Positions 1 to 13,197 of a DNA stretch of 64,000 bases are shown here, one piece after another (the stretch's first letter is position 1; every line of letters begins with the position of its first letter). A program made the translations under genes and the position numbers. This stretch comes from Megachile rotundata (Eukaryota; Arthropoda; Insecta; Hymenoptera; Megachilidae), in contig NW_027473694.1 of assembly GCF_050947335.1 (NCBI RefSeq), positions 1 through 64,000 on the forward strand. The letters are read 5' to 3'. The notes below the pieces were generated by a model. It was not told the origin of the DNA. It made no database searches and saw only the letters and a list, made by a program, of their open reading frames with translations.

Positions 1-83
1 CATAATATGGCTAATAATATGAGTTAGATTGATAATAATAAGAGTAATGAGTATAGTAATTGTAGTTCTATCGATCATATCTG
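1..83 (+). repeat. Monomer type with tgtagttct and an atatctg end
   Basis: Example of a frequent type with agtaatgag at positions 43-51, tgtagttct at 61-69 and an end in atatctg instead of atataag. The atatctg end is almost always followed by a monomer starting cataatatggtt rather than cataatatggct. The two variants are thus linked across the arbitrary monomer boundary and travel as one block. This type is scattered through the array, for example again at 1744 and 3404. Confidence 0.88.
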
Positions 84-166
84 CATAATATGGTTAATAA
101 TATGAGTTAGATTGATAATAGTGAGTGTAATAAATATAGTAATTGTCATTCTATCGCTCATGTGAT
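84..166 (+). repeat. Monomer type with agtgagtgtaataaatatag
   Basis: Example of the most divergent common block: positions 37-56 read agtgagtgtaataaatatag in place of aataagagtaataagtatag, about five substitutions in one short stretch with length kept. It usually follows an atatctg end and is usually followed by a monomer opening cacaatatgg. Ends seen on this type include gctcatgtaatca, gctcatataag, gcccatataag and gctcatattag, which serve as markers for tracing higher-order copies. The concentration of changes suggests block conversion or an old subfamily rather than scattered point mutation. Confidence 0.87.
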
Positions 167-332
167 CACAATATGGCTAATAATATGAGTTAGATTGATA
201 ATAATAAGAGTAATAAGTATAGTAATTGTCGTTCTATCGATCATATAAGCATAATATGGCTAATAATATGAGTTAGATTGATAATAATAAGTGTAATAAG
301 TATAGTAATTGTCGTTCTATCGATCATATAAG

Positions 333-415
333 CATAATATGGCTGATAATATGAGTTAGATTGATAATACTAAGAGTAGTGAGTATAGTAATTGTCGTTC
401 TATCGATCATATAAC
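333..415 (+). repeat. Monomer type with tactaagagtagtgag
   Basis: Example of the type with gataatactaagagtagtgag across the middle. A sister form has ctaagggtagtgag (for example 665-747). It is often found in pairs, the second with tacagtaattctcg or ttctcattct. The ctaaggg form recurs at several deletion junctions, for example near 27,590 and 54,640, where loss of whole monomers left a single ctaaggg monomer. Confidence 0.87.
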
Positions 416-498
416 CATAATATGGCTAATAGCATGAGTTAGATTGATAATAATAATAGTAATGAGTATAGTAATTGTCGTTCAATCGATCATATCTG
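416..498 (+). repeat. Monomer type with tagcatgag
   Basis: Example of the type with ggctaatagcatgag at positions 9-23. It is usually preceded by a monomer ending atataac or attgaag and usually ends atatctg. This copy has two unusual features: aataatag instead of aataagag, and gttcaatcg instead of gttctatcg. The gttcaatcg form marks cassettes shared by the left end of the window, the 38-57 kb region and the right end. Confidence 0.85.
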
Positions 499-581
499 CA
501 TAATATGGTTAATAATATGAGTTAGATTGATAATAGTGAGTGTAATAAATATAGTAATTGTCATTCTATCGCTCATGTAAT

Positions 582-664
582 CACAATATGGCTAATAATA
601 TGAGTTAGATTGATAATAATAAGAGTAATAAGTATAGTAATTGTCGTTCTATCGATCATATAAG
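582..664 (+). repeat. Representative satellite monomer (common type)
   Basis: This monomer carries the commonest state at nearly every variable block: ggctaat near position 10, gattgataataataag at 27-42, agtaataag at 43-51, tgtcgttct at 61-69 and gatcatataag at 73-83. It opens with cacaat rather than the commoner cataat. It has two CpG sites, in tgtcgt and in the palindrome atcgat. Most other types can be described as block substitutions of this one at unchanged length, which is why the 83-bp register holds across the window. Confidence 0.9.
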
Positions 665-747
665 CATAATATGGCTAATAATATGAGTTAGATTGATAAT
701 ACTAAGGGTAGTGAGTATAGTAATTGTCGTTCTATCGATCATATGAG

Positions 748-3320
748 CATAATATGGCTAATAATATGAGTTAGATTGATAATAATAAGAGTAATGAGTA
801 TAGTAATTGTAGTTCTATCGATCATATCTGCATAATATGGTTAATAATATGAGTTAGAATGATAATAATAAGAGTAATAAGTATTGTAATTGTCGTTCTA
901 TCGATTATATCTGCATAATATGGTTAATAATATGAGTTAGATTGATAATAATAAGAGTAATGAGTATAGTAATTGTCGTTCTATCGGTCATATCTGCATA
1001 ATATGGTTAATAATATGAGTTAGATTGATAATAATAACAGTAATTAGTATAGTAATTGTCGTTATATCGATCATATAACCATAATATGGCTAATAGCATG
1101 CGTTAGATTGATAATAATATGAGTAATGAGTATAGTAATTGTCGTTCTATCGATCATATCTGCATAATATGGTTAATAATATGAGTTAGATTGATAATAG
1201 TGAGTGTAATAAGTATAGTAATTGTCGTTCTATCGATAATATAAGCATAATATGGCTAATAATATGAGTTAGATTGATAATACTAAGAGTAGTGAGTATA
1301 GTAATTGTCGTTCTCTCGATCATATAAGCATAATATGGCTAATAATATGAGTTAGATTGATAATACTAAGAGTAGTGAGTACAGTAATTCTCGTTCTATC
1401 GATCATATAAGCATAATATGGCTAATAATATGAGTTAGATTGATAATAGTGAGTGTAATAAATATAGTAATTGTCGTTCTATCGCTCATATTAGCACAAT
1501 ATGGCTAATAACATGAGTTAGATTGATAATAATAAGAGTAGTAACTATAGTAATTGTCGTTCTATCGATCGTATAAGCATGCAATGGCTAATAATATGAG
1601 TTAGATTGATAATAATAACAGTAATAAGTATAGTAATTGTCGTTCTATCGATAATATAAGCATAATATGGCTAATAATATGAGTTAGATTGATAATACTA
1701 AGAGTAGTGAGTATAGTAATTGTGGTTCTATCGATCATATAAGCATAATATGGCTAATAATATGAGTTAGATTGATAATAATAAGAGTAATGAGTATAGT
1801 AATTGTAGTTCTATCGATCATATCTGCATAATATGGTTAATAATATGAGTTAGATTGATAATAGTGAGTGTAATAAATATAGTAATTGTCATTCTATCGC
1901 TCATGTAATCACAATATGGCTAATAATATGAGTTAGATTGATAATAATAAGAGTAATAAGTATAGTAATTGCCGTTCTATCGATCATATAAGCATAATAT
2001 GGCTAATAATATGAGTTAGATTGATAATAATAAGTGTAATAAGTATAGTAATTGTCGTTCTATCGATCATATAAGCATAATATGGCAAATAATATGAGTT
2101 AGATTGATAATACTAAGAGTAGTGAGTATAGTAATTGTCGTTCTATCGATCATATAACCATAATATGGCTAATAGCATGAGTTAGATTGATAATAATAAG
2201 AGTAATGAGTATAGTAATTGTTGTTCAATCGATCATATCTGCATAATATGGTTAATAATATGAGTTAGATTGATAATAGTGAGTGTAATAAATATAGTAA
2301 TTGTCATTCTATCGCTCATGTAATCACAATATGGCTAATAATATGAGTTAGATTGATAATAATAAGAGTAATAAGTATAGTAATTGTCGTTCTATCGATC
2401 ATATAAGCATAATATGGCTAATAATATGAGTTAGATTGATAATAATAAGTGTAATAAGTATAGTAATTGTCGTTCTATCGATCATATAAGCATAATATGG
2501 TTAATAATATGAGTTAGATTGATAATAATAAGAGCAATGAGTATAGTAATTGTCGTACTATCGATCATATAAGCATAATATGGCTAATACTATGAGTTAG
2601 ATTGATAATAATAAGTGTAAATAGTATAGTAATTGTCGTTCGATCGATCATATCTGCATAATATGGTTAATAATATGAGTTAGATTGATAATAATAAGAG
2701 TAATGAGTATAGTAATTGTCGTACTATCGATCATACAAGCATAATATGGCTAATAATGTGAGTTAGATTGATAATAGTGAGTGCAATAAATATAGTAATT
2801 GTCGTTCTATCGCTCATATAAGCACAATATGGCTAATAATATGAGTTAGATTGATAATAATAAGAGTAATAAGTATAGTAATAGTCGTTCTATCGATCAT
2901 ATAAGCAGAATATGGCTAAAAATATGAGTTAGATTGATAATAATAAGTGTAATAAGTATAGTAATTGTCGGTCTATCGATCATATCTGCATAATATGGTT
3001 AATTATATGAGTTAGATTGATAATAGTGAGTGTAATAAATATAGTAATTGTCGTTCTATCGCTCATATAAGCACAATATGGCTAATAATATGAGTTAGAT
3101 TGATAATAATAAGAGTAATAAGTATAGTAATTGTCGTTCTATCGATCATATAAGCATAATATGGCTAATAATATGAGTTAGATTGATAATACTAAGAGTA
3201 GTGAGTATAGTAATTCTCGTTCTATCGATCATAAAAGCATAATATGGCTAATAATATGAGTTAGATTGATAATACTAAGAGTAGTGAGTATAGTAATTGT
3301 CGTTCTATCGATCATATAAG
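748..3320 (+). repeat. 32-monomer HOR, copy 1 (2656-bp period)
   Basis: Thirty-one monomers here match 3404-5976 at an offset of 2656 bp, which is 32 x 83. Rare markers line up exactly: gtattgtaat at 881 and 3537, and gatcgtataag followed by gcatgcaatgg at 1567 and 4223. I noted only about three substitutions: G at 1171 against A at 3827, gccgttct at about 1972 against gtcgttct, and ggcaaat at about 2097 against ggctaat. After 3320 this copy goes straight to the atacgg monomer, while the second copy has one more monomer in between. Confidence 0.92.
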
Positions 3321-3403
3321 CATAATACGGCTAATAATACGAGTTAGATTGATAATAATAAGAGTAATAAGTATAGTAATTGTCGTTCTATCGATCATTT
3401 AAC

Positions 3404-5976
3404 CATAATATGGCTAATAATATGAGTTAGATTGATAATAATAAGAGTAATGAGTATAGTAATTGTAGTTCTATCGATCATATCTGCATAATATGGTTAA
3501 TAATATGAGTTAGAATGATAATAATAAGAGTAATAAGTATTGTAATTGTCGTTCTATCGATTATATCTGCATAATATGGTTAATAATATGAGTTAGATTG
3601 ATAATAATAAGAGTAATGAGTATAGTAATTGTCGTTCTATCGGTCATATCTGCATAATATGGTTAATAATATGAGTTAGATTGATAATAATAACAGTAAT
3701 TAGTATAGTAATTGTCGTTATATCGATCATATAACCATAATATGGCTAATAGCATGCGTTAGATTGATAATAATATGAGTAATGAGTATAGTAATTGTCG
3801 TTCTATCGATCATATCTGCATAATATAGTTAATAATATGAGTTAGATTGATAATAGTGAGTGTAATAAGTATAGTAATTGTCGTTCTATCGATAATATAA
3901 GCATAATATGGCTAATAATATGAGTTAGATTGATAATACTAAGAGTAGTGAGTATAGTAATTGTCGTTCTCTCGATCATATAAGCATAATATGGCTAATA
4001 ATATGAGTTAGATTGATAATACTAAGAGTAGTGAGTACAGTAATTCTCGTTCTATCGATCATATAAGCATAATATGGCTAATAATATGAGTTAGATTGAT
4101 AATAGTGAGTGTAATAAATATAGTAATTGTCGTTCTATCGCTCATATTAGCACAATATGGCTAATAACATGAGTTAGATTGATAATAATAAGAGTAGTAA
4201 CTATAGTAATTGTCGTTCTATCGATCGTATAAGCATGCAATGGCTAATAATATGAGTTAGATTGATAATAATAACAGTAATAAGTATAGTAATTGTCGTT
4301 CTATCGATAATATAAGCATAATATGGCTAATAATATGAGTTAGATTGATAATACTAAGAGTAGTGAGTATAGTAATTGTGGTTCTATCGATCATATAAGC
4401 ATAATATGGCTAATAATATGAGTTAGATTGATAATAATAAGAGTAATGAGTATAGTAATTGTAGTTCTATCGATCATATCTGCATAATATGGTTAATAAT
4501 ATGAGTTAGATTGATAATAGTGAGTGTAATAAATATAGTAATTGTCATTCTATCGCTCATGTAATCACAATATGGCTAATAATATGAGTTAGATTGATAA
4601 TAATAAGAGTAATAAGTATAGTAATTGTCGTTCTATCGATCATATAAGCATAATATGGCTAATAATATGAGTTAGATTGATAATAATAAGTGTAATAAGT
4701 ATAGTAATTGTCGTTCTATCGATCATATAAGCATAATATGGCTAATAATATGAGTTAGATTGATAATACTAAGAGTAGTGAGTATAGTAATTGTCGTTCT
4801 ATCGATCATATAACCATAATATGGCTAATAGCATGAGTTAGATTGATAATAATAAGAGTAATGAGTATAGTAATTGTTGTTCAATCGATCATATCTGCAT
4901 AATATGGTTAATAATATGAGTTAGATTGATAATAGTGAGTGTAATAAATATAGTAATTGTCATTCTATCGCTCATGTAATCACAATATGGCTAATAATAT
5001 GAGTTAGATTGATAATAATAAGAGTAATAAGTATAGTAATTGTCGTTCTATCGATCATATAAGCATAATATGGCTAATAATATGAGTTAGATTGATAATA
5101 ATAAGTGTAATAAGTATAGTAATTGTCGTTCTATCGATCATATAAGCATAATATGGTTAATAATATGAGTTAGATTGATAATAATAAGAGCAATGAGTAT
5201 AGTAATTGTCGTACTATCGATCATATAAGCATAATATGGCTAATACTATGAGTTAGATTGATAATAATAAGTGTAAATAGTATAGTAATTGTCGTTCGAT
5301 CGATCATATCTGCATAATATGGTTAATAATATGAGTTAGATTGATAATAATAAGAGTAATGAGTATAGTAATTGTCGTACTATCGATCATACAAGCATAA
5401 TATGGCTAATAATGTGAGTTAGATTGATAATAGTGAGTGCAATAAATATAGTAATTGTCGTTCTATCGCTCATATAAGCACAATATGGCTAATAATATGA
5501 GTTAGATTGATAATAATAAGAGTAATAAGTATAGTAATAGTCGTTCTATCGATCATATAAGCAGAATATGGCTAAAAATATGAGTTAGATTGATAATAAT
5601 AAGTGTAATAAGTATAGTAATTGTCGGTCTATCGATCATATCTGCATAATATGGTTAATTATATGAGTTAGATTGATAATAGTGAGTGTAATAAATATAG
5701 TAATTGTCGTTCTATCGCTCATATAAGCACAATATGGCTAATAATATGAGTTAGATTGATAATAATAAGAGTAATAAGTATAGTAATTGTCGTTCTATCG
5801 ATCATATAAGCATAATATGGCTAATAATATGAGTTAGATTGATAATACTAAGAGTAGTGAGTATAGTAATTCTCGTTCTATCGATCATAAAAGCATAATA
5901 TGGCTAATAATATGAGTTAGATTGATAATACTAAGAGTAGTGAGTATAGTAATTGTCGTTCTATCGATCATATAAG
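3404..5976 (+). repeat. 32-monomer HOR, copy 2 (2656-bp period)
   Basis: Second copy of 748-3320, nearly identical and in perfect register. It is followed by an extra monomer at 5977-6059 (tagtatgag, aataatagtagtaag, tatttgtcg) that is absent at the matching point of copy 1, and then by the shared atacggctaataatacgag monomer at 6060. The near identity implies a recent duplication or conversion of more than 2.5 kb. Confidence 0.92.
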
Positions 5977-7221
5977 CATAATATGGCTAATAGTATGAGT
6001 TAGATTGATAATAATAATAGTAGTAAGTATAGTATTTGTCGTTCTATCGATCATATAAGCATAATACGGCTAATAATACGAGTTAGATTGATAATAATAA
6101 GAGTAATAAGTATAGTAATTGTCGTTCTATCGATCATTTAACCATAATATGGCTAATAATATGAGTTAGATTGATAATAATAAGAATAATAAGTATAGTA
6201 ATTGTCGTTCTATCGATAATATAAGCATAATATGGCTAATAATATGAGTTAGATTGATAATACTAAGGGTAGTGAGTATAGTAATTCTCGTTCTATCGAT
6301 CATATAAGCATAATATGGCTAATAATATGAGTTGGATTGATAATAATAAGAGTAATAAGTATAGTAATTGTCGTTCTATCGATCATATAAGCATAATATG
6401 GCTAATAATATGAGTTAGATTGATAATACTAAGAGTAGTGAGTATAGTAATTCTCATTCTATCGATCATATAAGCATAATATGGTTAATAATATGAGTTA
6501 GATTGATAATAGTGAGTGTAATAGATATAGTAATTGTCGTTCTATCGCTCATATAAGCACAATATGGCTAATAATATGAGTTAGATTGATAATAATAAGT
6601 GTAAAAAGTATAGTAATTGTCGTTCGATCGATCATATCTGCATAATATGGTTAATAATATGAGTTAGATTGATAATAATAAGAGTAATGAGTATAGTAAT
6701 TGTCGTACTATCGATCATATAAGCATAATATGGCTAATAATGTGAGTTAGATTGATAATAGTGAGTGCAATAAATATAGTAATTGTCGTTCTATCGCTCA
6801 TATAAGCACAATATGGCTAATAATATGAGTTAGATTGATAATAATAAGAGTAATAAGTATAGTAATAGTCGTTCTATCGATCATATAAGCAGAATATGGC
6901 TAATAATATGAGTTAAATTGATAATAATAAGTGTAAAAAGTATAGTAATTGTCGTTCGATCGATCATATCTGCATAATATGGTTAATAATATGAGTTAGA
7001 TTGATAATAATAAGAGTAATAAGTATAGTAATTGTCGTTCTATCGATCATATAAGCATAATATGGCTAATAATATGAGTTAGATTGATAATACTAAGAGT
7101 AGTGAGTATAGTAATTCTCGTTCTATGGATCATAAAAGCATAATATGGCTAATAATATGAGTTAGATTGATAATACTAAGAGTAGTGAGTATAGTAATTG
7201 TCGTTCTATCGATCATATAAG

Positions 7222-7304
7222 CATAATATGGCTAATAGTATGAGTTAGATTGATAATACTAAGGGTAGTGAGTATAGTAATTCTCGTTCTATCGATCATA
7301 TAAG
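7222..7304 (+). repeat. Hybrid monomer marking a one-monomer deletion
   Basis: The left part of this monomer has ggctaatagtatgag and the right part gataatactaagggtagtgag. At the matching place in the second large copy these features sit in two successive monomers: 20503-20585 has tagtatgag with a tatttgtcg right half, and 20586-20668 has the ordinary left half with ctaaggg. The simplest reading is an in-register crossover between positions about 19 and 36 that removed exactly 83 bp. The reverse event in the other copy is less likely because the tagtatgag/tatttgtcg monomer is also found intact at 5977. Confidence 0.85.
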
Positions 7305-7636
7305 CATAATATGGCTAATAATATGAGTTGGATTGATAATAATAAGAGTAATAAGTATAGTAATTGTCGTTCTATCGATCATATAAGCATAATATGGCTA
7401 ATAATATGAATTAGATTGATAATACTAAGAGTAGTGAGTATAGTAATTCTCATTCTATCGATCATATAAGCATAATATGGTTAATAATATGAGTTAGATT
7501 GATAATAATGAGTGTAATGCATATAGTAATTGTCGTTCTATGGCTCATATAAGCACAATATGTCTAATAATATGAGTTAGATTGATAATAATAAGAGTAA
7601 TAAGTATAGTAATTGTCGTTCTATCGATCATATAAG

Positions 7637-7719
7637 CATAATATGGCTAATAATATGAGTTAGATTGATAATAATAACAGTAATAAGTATAGTAATTATC
7701 GTTCTATCGATAATATAAG
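7637..7719 (+). repeat. Monomer type with aacagtaataag and a gataatataag end
   Basis: Example of the type with aataacagtaataag in the middle, attatcgttct near 60-70 and an end in tatcgataatataag. The end contains the perfect 8-base palindrome tatcgata. It is normally followed by a ctaaggg or ctaagag monomer. A broken version of this type forms the large-scale junction at 19092-19174. Confidence 0.86.
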
Positions 7720-9794
7720 CATAATATGGCTAATAATATGAGTTAGATTGATAATACTAAGGGTAGTGAGTATAGTAATTGTCGTTCTATCGATCATATA
7801 AGCATAATATGGCTAATAATATGAGTTAGATTTATAATAATAAGAGTAATAAGTATAGTAATTGTCGTTCTATCGATCATATAAGCACAATATGGCTAAT
7901 AATATGAGTTAGATTGATAATAATAAGAGTAATAAGTATAGTAATTGTCGTTCTATCGATCATATCTGCATAATATGGTTAATAATATGAGTTAGATTGA
8001 TAATAGTGAGTGTAATAAATATATAAATTGTCGTTCTATCGCTCACATAAGCACAATATGGCTAATAATATGAGTTAGATTGATAATAATAAGAGTAATA
8101 AGTGTAGTAATTGTCGTTCTATCGATCATATAAGCATAATATGGCTAATAATATGAGTTAGATTGATAATAATAACAGTAATAAGTATAGTAATTGTCGT
8201 TCTATCGATAATATAAGCATAATATGGCTAATAATATGAGTTAGATTGATAATACTAAGAGTAGTGAGTATAGTAATTGTCGTTCTATCGATCATATAAG
8301 CATAATATGGCTAATAATATGAGTTAGATTGATAATAATAACAGTAATTAGTATAGTAATTGTCGTTATATCGATCATGTAACCATAATATGGCTAATAG
8401 CATGAGTTAGATTGATAATAATAAGAGTAATGAGTATAGTAATTGTCGTTCTATCGATCATATAAGCATAATATGGCTAATAATATGAGTTAGATTTATA
8501 ATAATAAGAGTAATAAGTATAGTAATTGTCGTTCTATCGATCATATATGCACAATATGGCTAATAATATGAGTTAGATTGATAATAATAAGAGTAATAAG
8601 TATAGTAATTGTCGTTCTATCGATCATATCTGCATAATATGGTTAATAATATGAGTTAGATTGGTAATAATAACAGTAATTCGTATAGTAATTGTCGTTA
8701 TATCGATCATGTAACCATAATATGGCTAATAGCATGAGTTAGATTGATAATAATAAGAGTAATGAGTATAGTAATTGTCGTTCTATCGATCATATCTGCA
8801 TAATATGGTTAGTAATATGAGTTAGATTGATAATAGTGAGTGTAATAAATATAGTAATTGTCGTTCTATCGCTCATGTAATCACAATATGGCTAATAATA
8901 TGAGTTAGATTGATAATAGTAAGAGTAATAAGTATAGTAATGGTCGTTCTATCGATCATATAAGCATAATATGGCTAATAATATGAGTTAGATTGATAAT
9001 AATAAGTGTAATAAGTATAGTAGTTGTCGTTCTATCGATCATATAAGCATAATATGGCTAATAATATGAATTAGATTGATAATAATAAGAGTAATGAGTA
9101 TAGTAATTGTCGTTCTATCGATCATATAAGCATAATATGGCTAATAATATGAGTTAGATTTATAATAATAAGAGTAATAAGTATAGTAATTGTCGTTCTA
9201 TCGATCATATAAGCACAATATGGCTCATAATATGAGTTAGATTGATAATAATAAGATTAATAAGTATAGTAATTGTCGTTCTATCGATCATATCTGCATA
9301 ATATGGTTAATAATATGAGTTAGATTGATAATAGTGAGTGTAATAAATATAGTAATTGTCGTTCTATCGCTCATATAAGCACAATATGGCTAATAATATG
9401 AGTTAGTCTGATAATAATAAGAGTAATAAGTATAGTAATTGTCGTTCTATCGATCATATAAGCATAATATGGCTAATAATATGAGTTAGATTGATAATAA
9501 TGACAGTAATAAGTATAGTAATTGTCGTTCTATCGATAATATAAGCATAATATGGCTAATAATATGAGTTAGATTGATAATAATAAGAGTAATGAGTATA
9601 GTAATTGTAGTTCTATCGATCATATCTGCATAATATGGTTAATAATATGAGTTAGAATGATAATAATAAGAGTAATAAGTATAGTAATTGTCGTTCTATC
9701 GATCATATCTGCATAATATGGTTAATAATATGAGTTAGATTGATAATAGTGAGTGTAATAAGTATAGTGAATGTCGTTCTATCGATCATATCAG

Positions 9795-9877
9795 CATAAT
9801 ATGGGTAATAATATGAGTTGGATTGATACTAATAAGAGTAATGAGTATAGTAATTGTAGTTCTGTCGATCATATAAG
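9795..9877 (+). repeat. Monomer type with gggtaat and gagttgg
   Basis: Example of the type with atatgggtaataatatgagttgg, preceded by a monomer reading agtgaatgtcg and ending atcag. Here it also has gatactaataag. Related copies carry atacggg (for example near 10,708, 12,451 and 14,028) or acatggg (near 39,180, 42,660 and 44,324). These three states separate the higher-order copies and make this pair of monomers a good marker for the order of duplication. Confidence 0.85.
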
Positions 9878-11620
9878 CATAATGTGGCTAATAATATGAG
9901 TTAGATTCATAATAATAAGTGTAATAAGTATAGTAATTGTCGTTCTATCGATCATATAAGCATAATATGACTAATAATATGAGTTAGATTGATAATAATA
10001 AGAGTACTGAGTATAGTAATTGTAGTTCTATCGATCATATCTGCATAGTATGGTCAATAATATGAGTTACATTGATAATAATAAGAGTAATGAGTATAGT
10101 AATTGTAGTTCTATCGATCATATCTGCATAATATGGTTAATAATATGAGTTAGAATGATAATAATAAGAGTAATAAGTATAGTAATTGTCGTTCTATCGA
10201 TCATATCTGCATAATATGGTTAATAATATGAGTTAGATTGATAATAGTGAGTGTAGTAAGTATAGTGAATGTCGTTCTATCGATCATATCAGCATAATAT
10301 GGGTAATAATATGAGTTGGATTGATACTAATAAGAGTAATGAGTATAGTAATTGTAGTTCTATCGATCATATAAGCATAATGTGGCTAATAATATGAGTT
10401 AGATTCATAATAATAAGTGTAATAAGTATAGTAATTGTCGTTCTATCGATCATATAAGCATAATATGACTAATAATATGAGTTAGATTGATAATAATAAG
10501 AGTACTGAGTATAGTAATTGTAGTTCTATCGATCATATCTGCATAATATGGTTAATAATATGAGTTAGAATGATAATAATAAGAGTAATAAGTATAGTAA
10601 TTGTCGTTCTATCGATCATATCTGCATAATATGGTTAATAATATGAGTTAGATTGGTAATAGTGAGTGTAATACGTATAGTGAATGTCGTTCTATCGATC
10701 ATATCAGCATAATACGGGTAATAATATGAGTTGGATTGATAATAATAAGAGTAATGAGTATAGTAATTGTAGTTCTATCGATCATATAAGCATAATGTGG
10801 CTAATAATATGAGTTAGATTCATAATAATAATTGTAATAAGTATAGTAATTGTCGTTCTATTGATCATATAAGCTCAATATGGCTAATAATATGAGTTAG
10901 ATTGATAATAATAAGAGTAATAAGTATAGTAATTGTCGTTCTATCGATCATATCTACATAGTATGGTCAATAATATGAGTTACATTGATAATAATAACAG
11001 TAATTAGTATAGTAATTGTCGTTATATCGATCATATAACCATAATATGGCTAATAGCATGAGTTAGATTGATAATAATAAGAGTAATGAGTATAGTAATT
11101 GTCGTTCTATCGATCATATAAGCATAATATGGCTAATAATACGAGTTAGATTTATAATAATAAGAGTAATAAGTATAGTAATTGTCGTTCTATCGATCAT
11201 ATAAGCACAATATGGCTAATAATATGAGTTAGATTGATAATAATAAGAGTAATAAGTATAGTAATTGTCGTTCTATCGATCATATAAGCATAATATGGCT
11301 AATAATATGAGTTAGATTTATAATAATAAGAGTAATAAGTATAGTAATTGTCGTTCTATCGATCATATAAGCACAATATGGCTAATAATATGAGTTAGAT
11401 TGATAATAATAAGAGTAATAAGTATAGTAATTGTCGTTCTATCGATCATATCTGCATAATATGGTTAATAATATGAGTTAGATTGATAATAGTGAGTGTA
11501 ATAAATATAGTAATTGTCGTTCTATCGCTCATATAAGCACAATATGGCTAATAATATGAGTTAGATTGATAATAATAAGAGCAATAAGTATAGTAATTGT
11601 CGTTCTATCGATCATATAAG

Positions 11621-13197
11621 CATAATATGGCTAATAATATGAGTTAGATTGATAATAATAACAGTAATAAGTATAGTAATTGTCGTTCTATCGATAATAT
11701 AAGCATAATATGGCTAATAATATGAGTTAGGTTGATAATACAAAGAGTAGTGAGTATAGTAATTGTCGTTCTTTCGATCATATAAGCATAATATGGCTAA
11801 TAATATGAGTTAGATTGATAATAATAAGAGTAATGAGTATAGTAATTGTAGTTCTATCGATCATATCTGCATAATATGGTTGATAATATGAGTTAGAATG
11901 ATAGTAGTAAGAGTAATAAGTATAGTAATTGTCGTTCTATCGATCATATCTGCATAATATGGTTAATAATATGAGTTAGATTGATAATAGTGAGTGTAAT
12001 AAGTATAGTGAATGTAGTTCTATCGATCATATCAGCATAATATGGGTAATAATATGAGTTGGGTTGATAATAATAAGAGTAATGAGTATAGTAATTGTAG
12101 TTCTATCGATCATATAAGCATAATGTGGCTAATAATATGAGTTAGATTCATAATAATAAGTGTAATAAGTATAGTAATTGTCGTTCTATCGATCATATAA
12201 GCATAATATGACTAATAATATGAGTTAGATTGATAATAATAAGAGTACTGAGTATAGTAATTGTAGTTCTATCGATCATATCTGCATAATATGGTTAATA
12301 ATATGAGTTAGAATGATAATAATAAGAGTAATAAGTATAGTAATTGTCGTTCTATCGATCATATCTGCATAATATGGTTAATAATATGAGTTAGATTGAT
12401 AATAGTGAGTGTAATACGTATAGTGAATGTCGTTCTATCGATCATATCAGCATAATACGGGTAATAATATGAGTTGGATTGATAATAATAAGAGTACTGA
12501 GTATAGTAATTGTAGTTCTATCGATCATATCTGCATAATATGGTTAATAATATGAGTTAGAATGATAATAATAAGAGTAATAAGTATAGTAATAGTCGTT
12601 CTATCGATCATATAAGCAGAATATGGCTAATAATATGAGTTAGATTGATAATAATAAGTGTAATAAGTAGAGTAATTGTCGGTCTATCGATCATATCTGC
12701 ATAATATGGTTAATTATATGAGTTAGATTGGTAATAGTGAGTGTAATAAATATAGTAATTGTCGTTCTATCGCTCATATAAGCACAATGTGGCTAATAAT
12801 ATGAGTTAGATTGATAATAATAAGAGTAGTAAGTATAGTAATTGTCGTTCTATCGATAATATAAGCATAATATGGCTAATAATATGAGTTAGATTGATAA
12901 TACTAAGGGTAGTGAGTATAGTAATTCTCGTTCTATCGATCATATAAGCATAATATGGCTAATAATATGAGTTAGATTGATAATAATAACAGTAATAAGT
13001 ATAGTAATTATCGTTCTATCGATAATATAAGCATAATATGGCTAATAATATGAGTTAGATTGATAATACTAAGGGTAGTGAGTATAGTAATTGTCGTTCT
13101 ATCGATCATATAAGCATAATATGGCTAATAGCATGAGTTAGATTGATAATAATAAGAGTAATGAGTATAGTAATTGTAGTTCTATCGATCATTGAAG
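11621..13197 (+). repeat. 19-monomer HOR, copy 1 (1577-bp period)
   Basis: Nineteen monomers duplicated directly next door at 13198-14774. Marker atagtagtaag lies at 11901 and 13478, exactly 1577 bp (19 x 83) apart. Other shared markers are ggttgataatacaaagag, gttctttcg, atacggg, atagtcg with agcagaat, gttaattatatg and cacaatgtgg, all in the same order. I saw no clear substitutions between the copies by eye. Confidence 0.92.

Larger units (their letters stand above)
1..664 (+). repeat. Eight-monomer block repeated at 1744-2407
   Basis: The first eight monomers match 1744-2407 type for type at an offset of 1743 bp (21 monomers). The shared order is tgtagttct, cattct with a gctcatgtaatca-like end, plain, aagtgtaataag, tactaagag with an atataac end, tagcatgag, cattct, plain. 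Differences are a handful of substitutions, such as gctgataat against gcaaataat in the fifth monomer. The match stops at the ninth monomer, which is ctaaggg at 665 but aagtgtaataag at 2408. Confidence 0.85.

Noticed and set aside
1567..1660. Insertion or target-site duplication suggested by the gcatgcaatgg change
   Set aside because: The monomer keeps its 83-bp length, and the same change is found at 4234, 34032, 46233 and 59182, so it is a substitution variant of the cataatatgg box.
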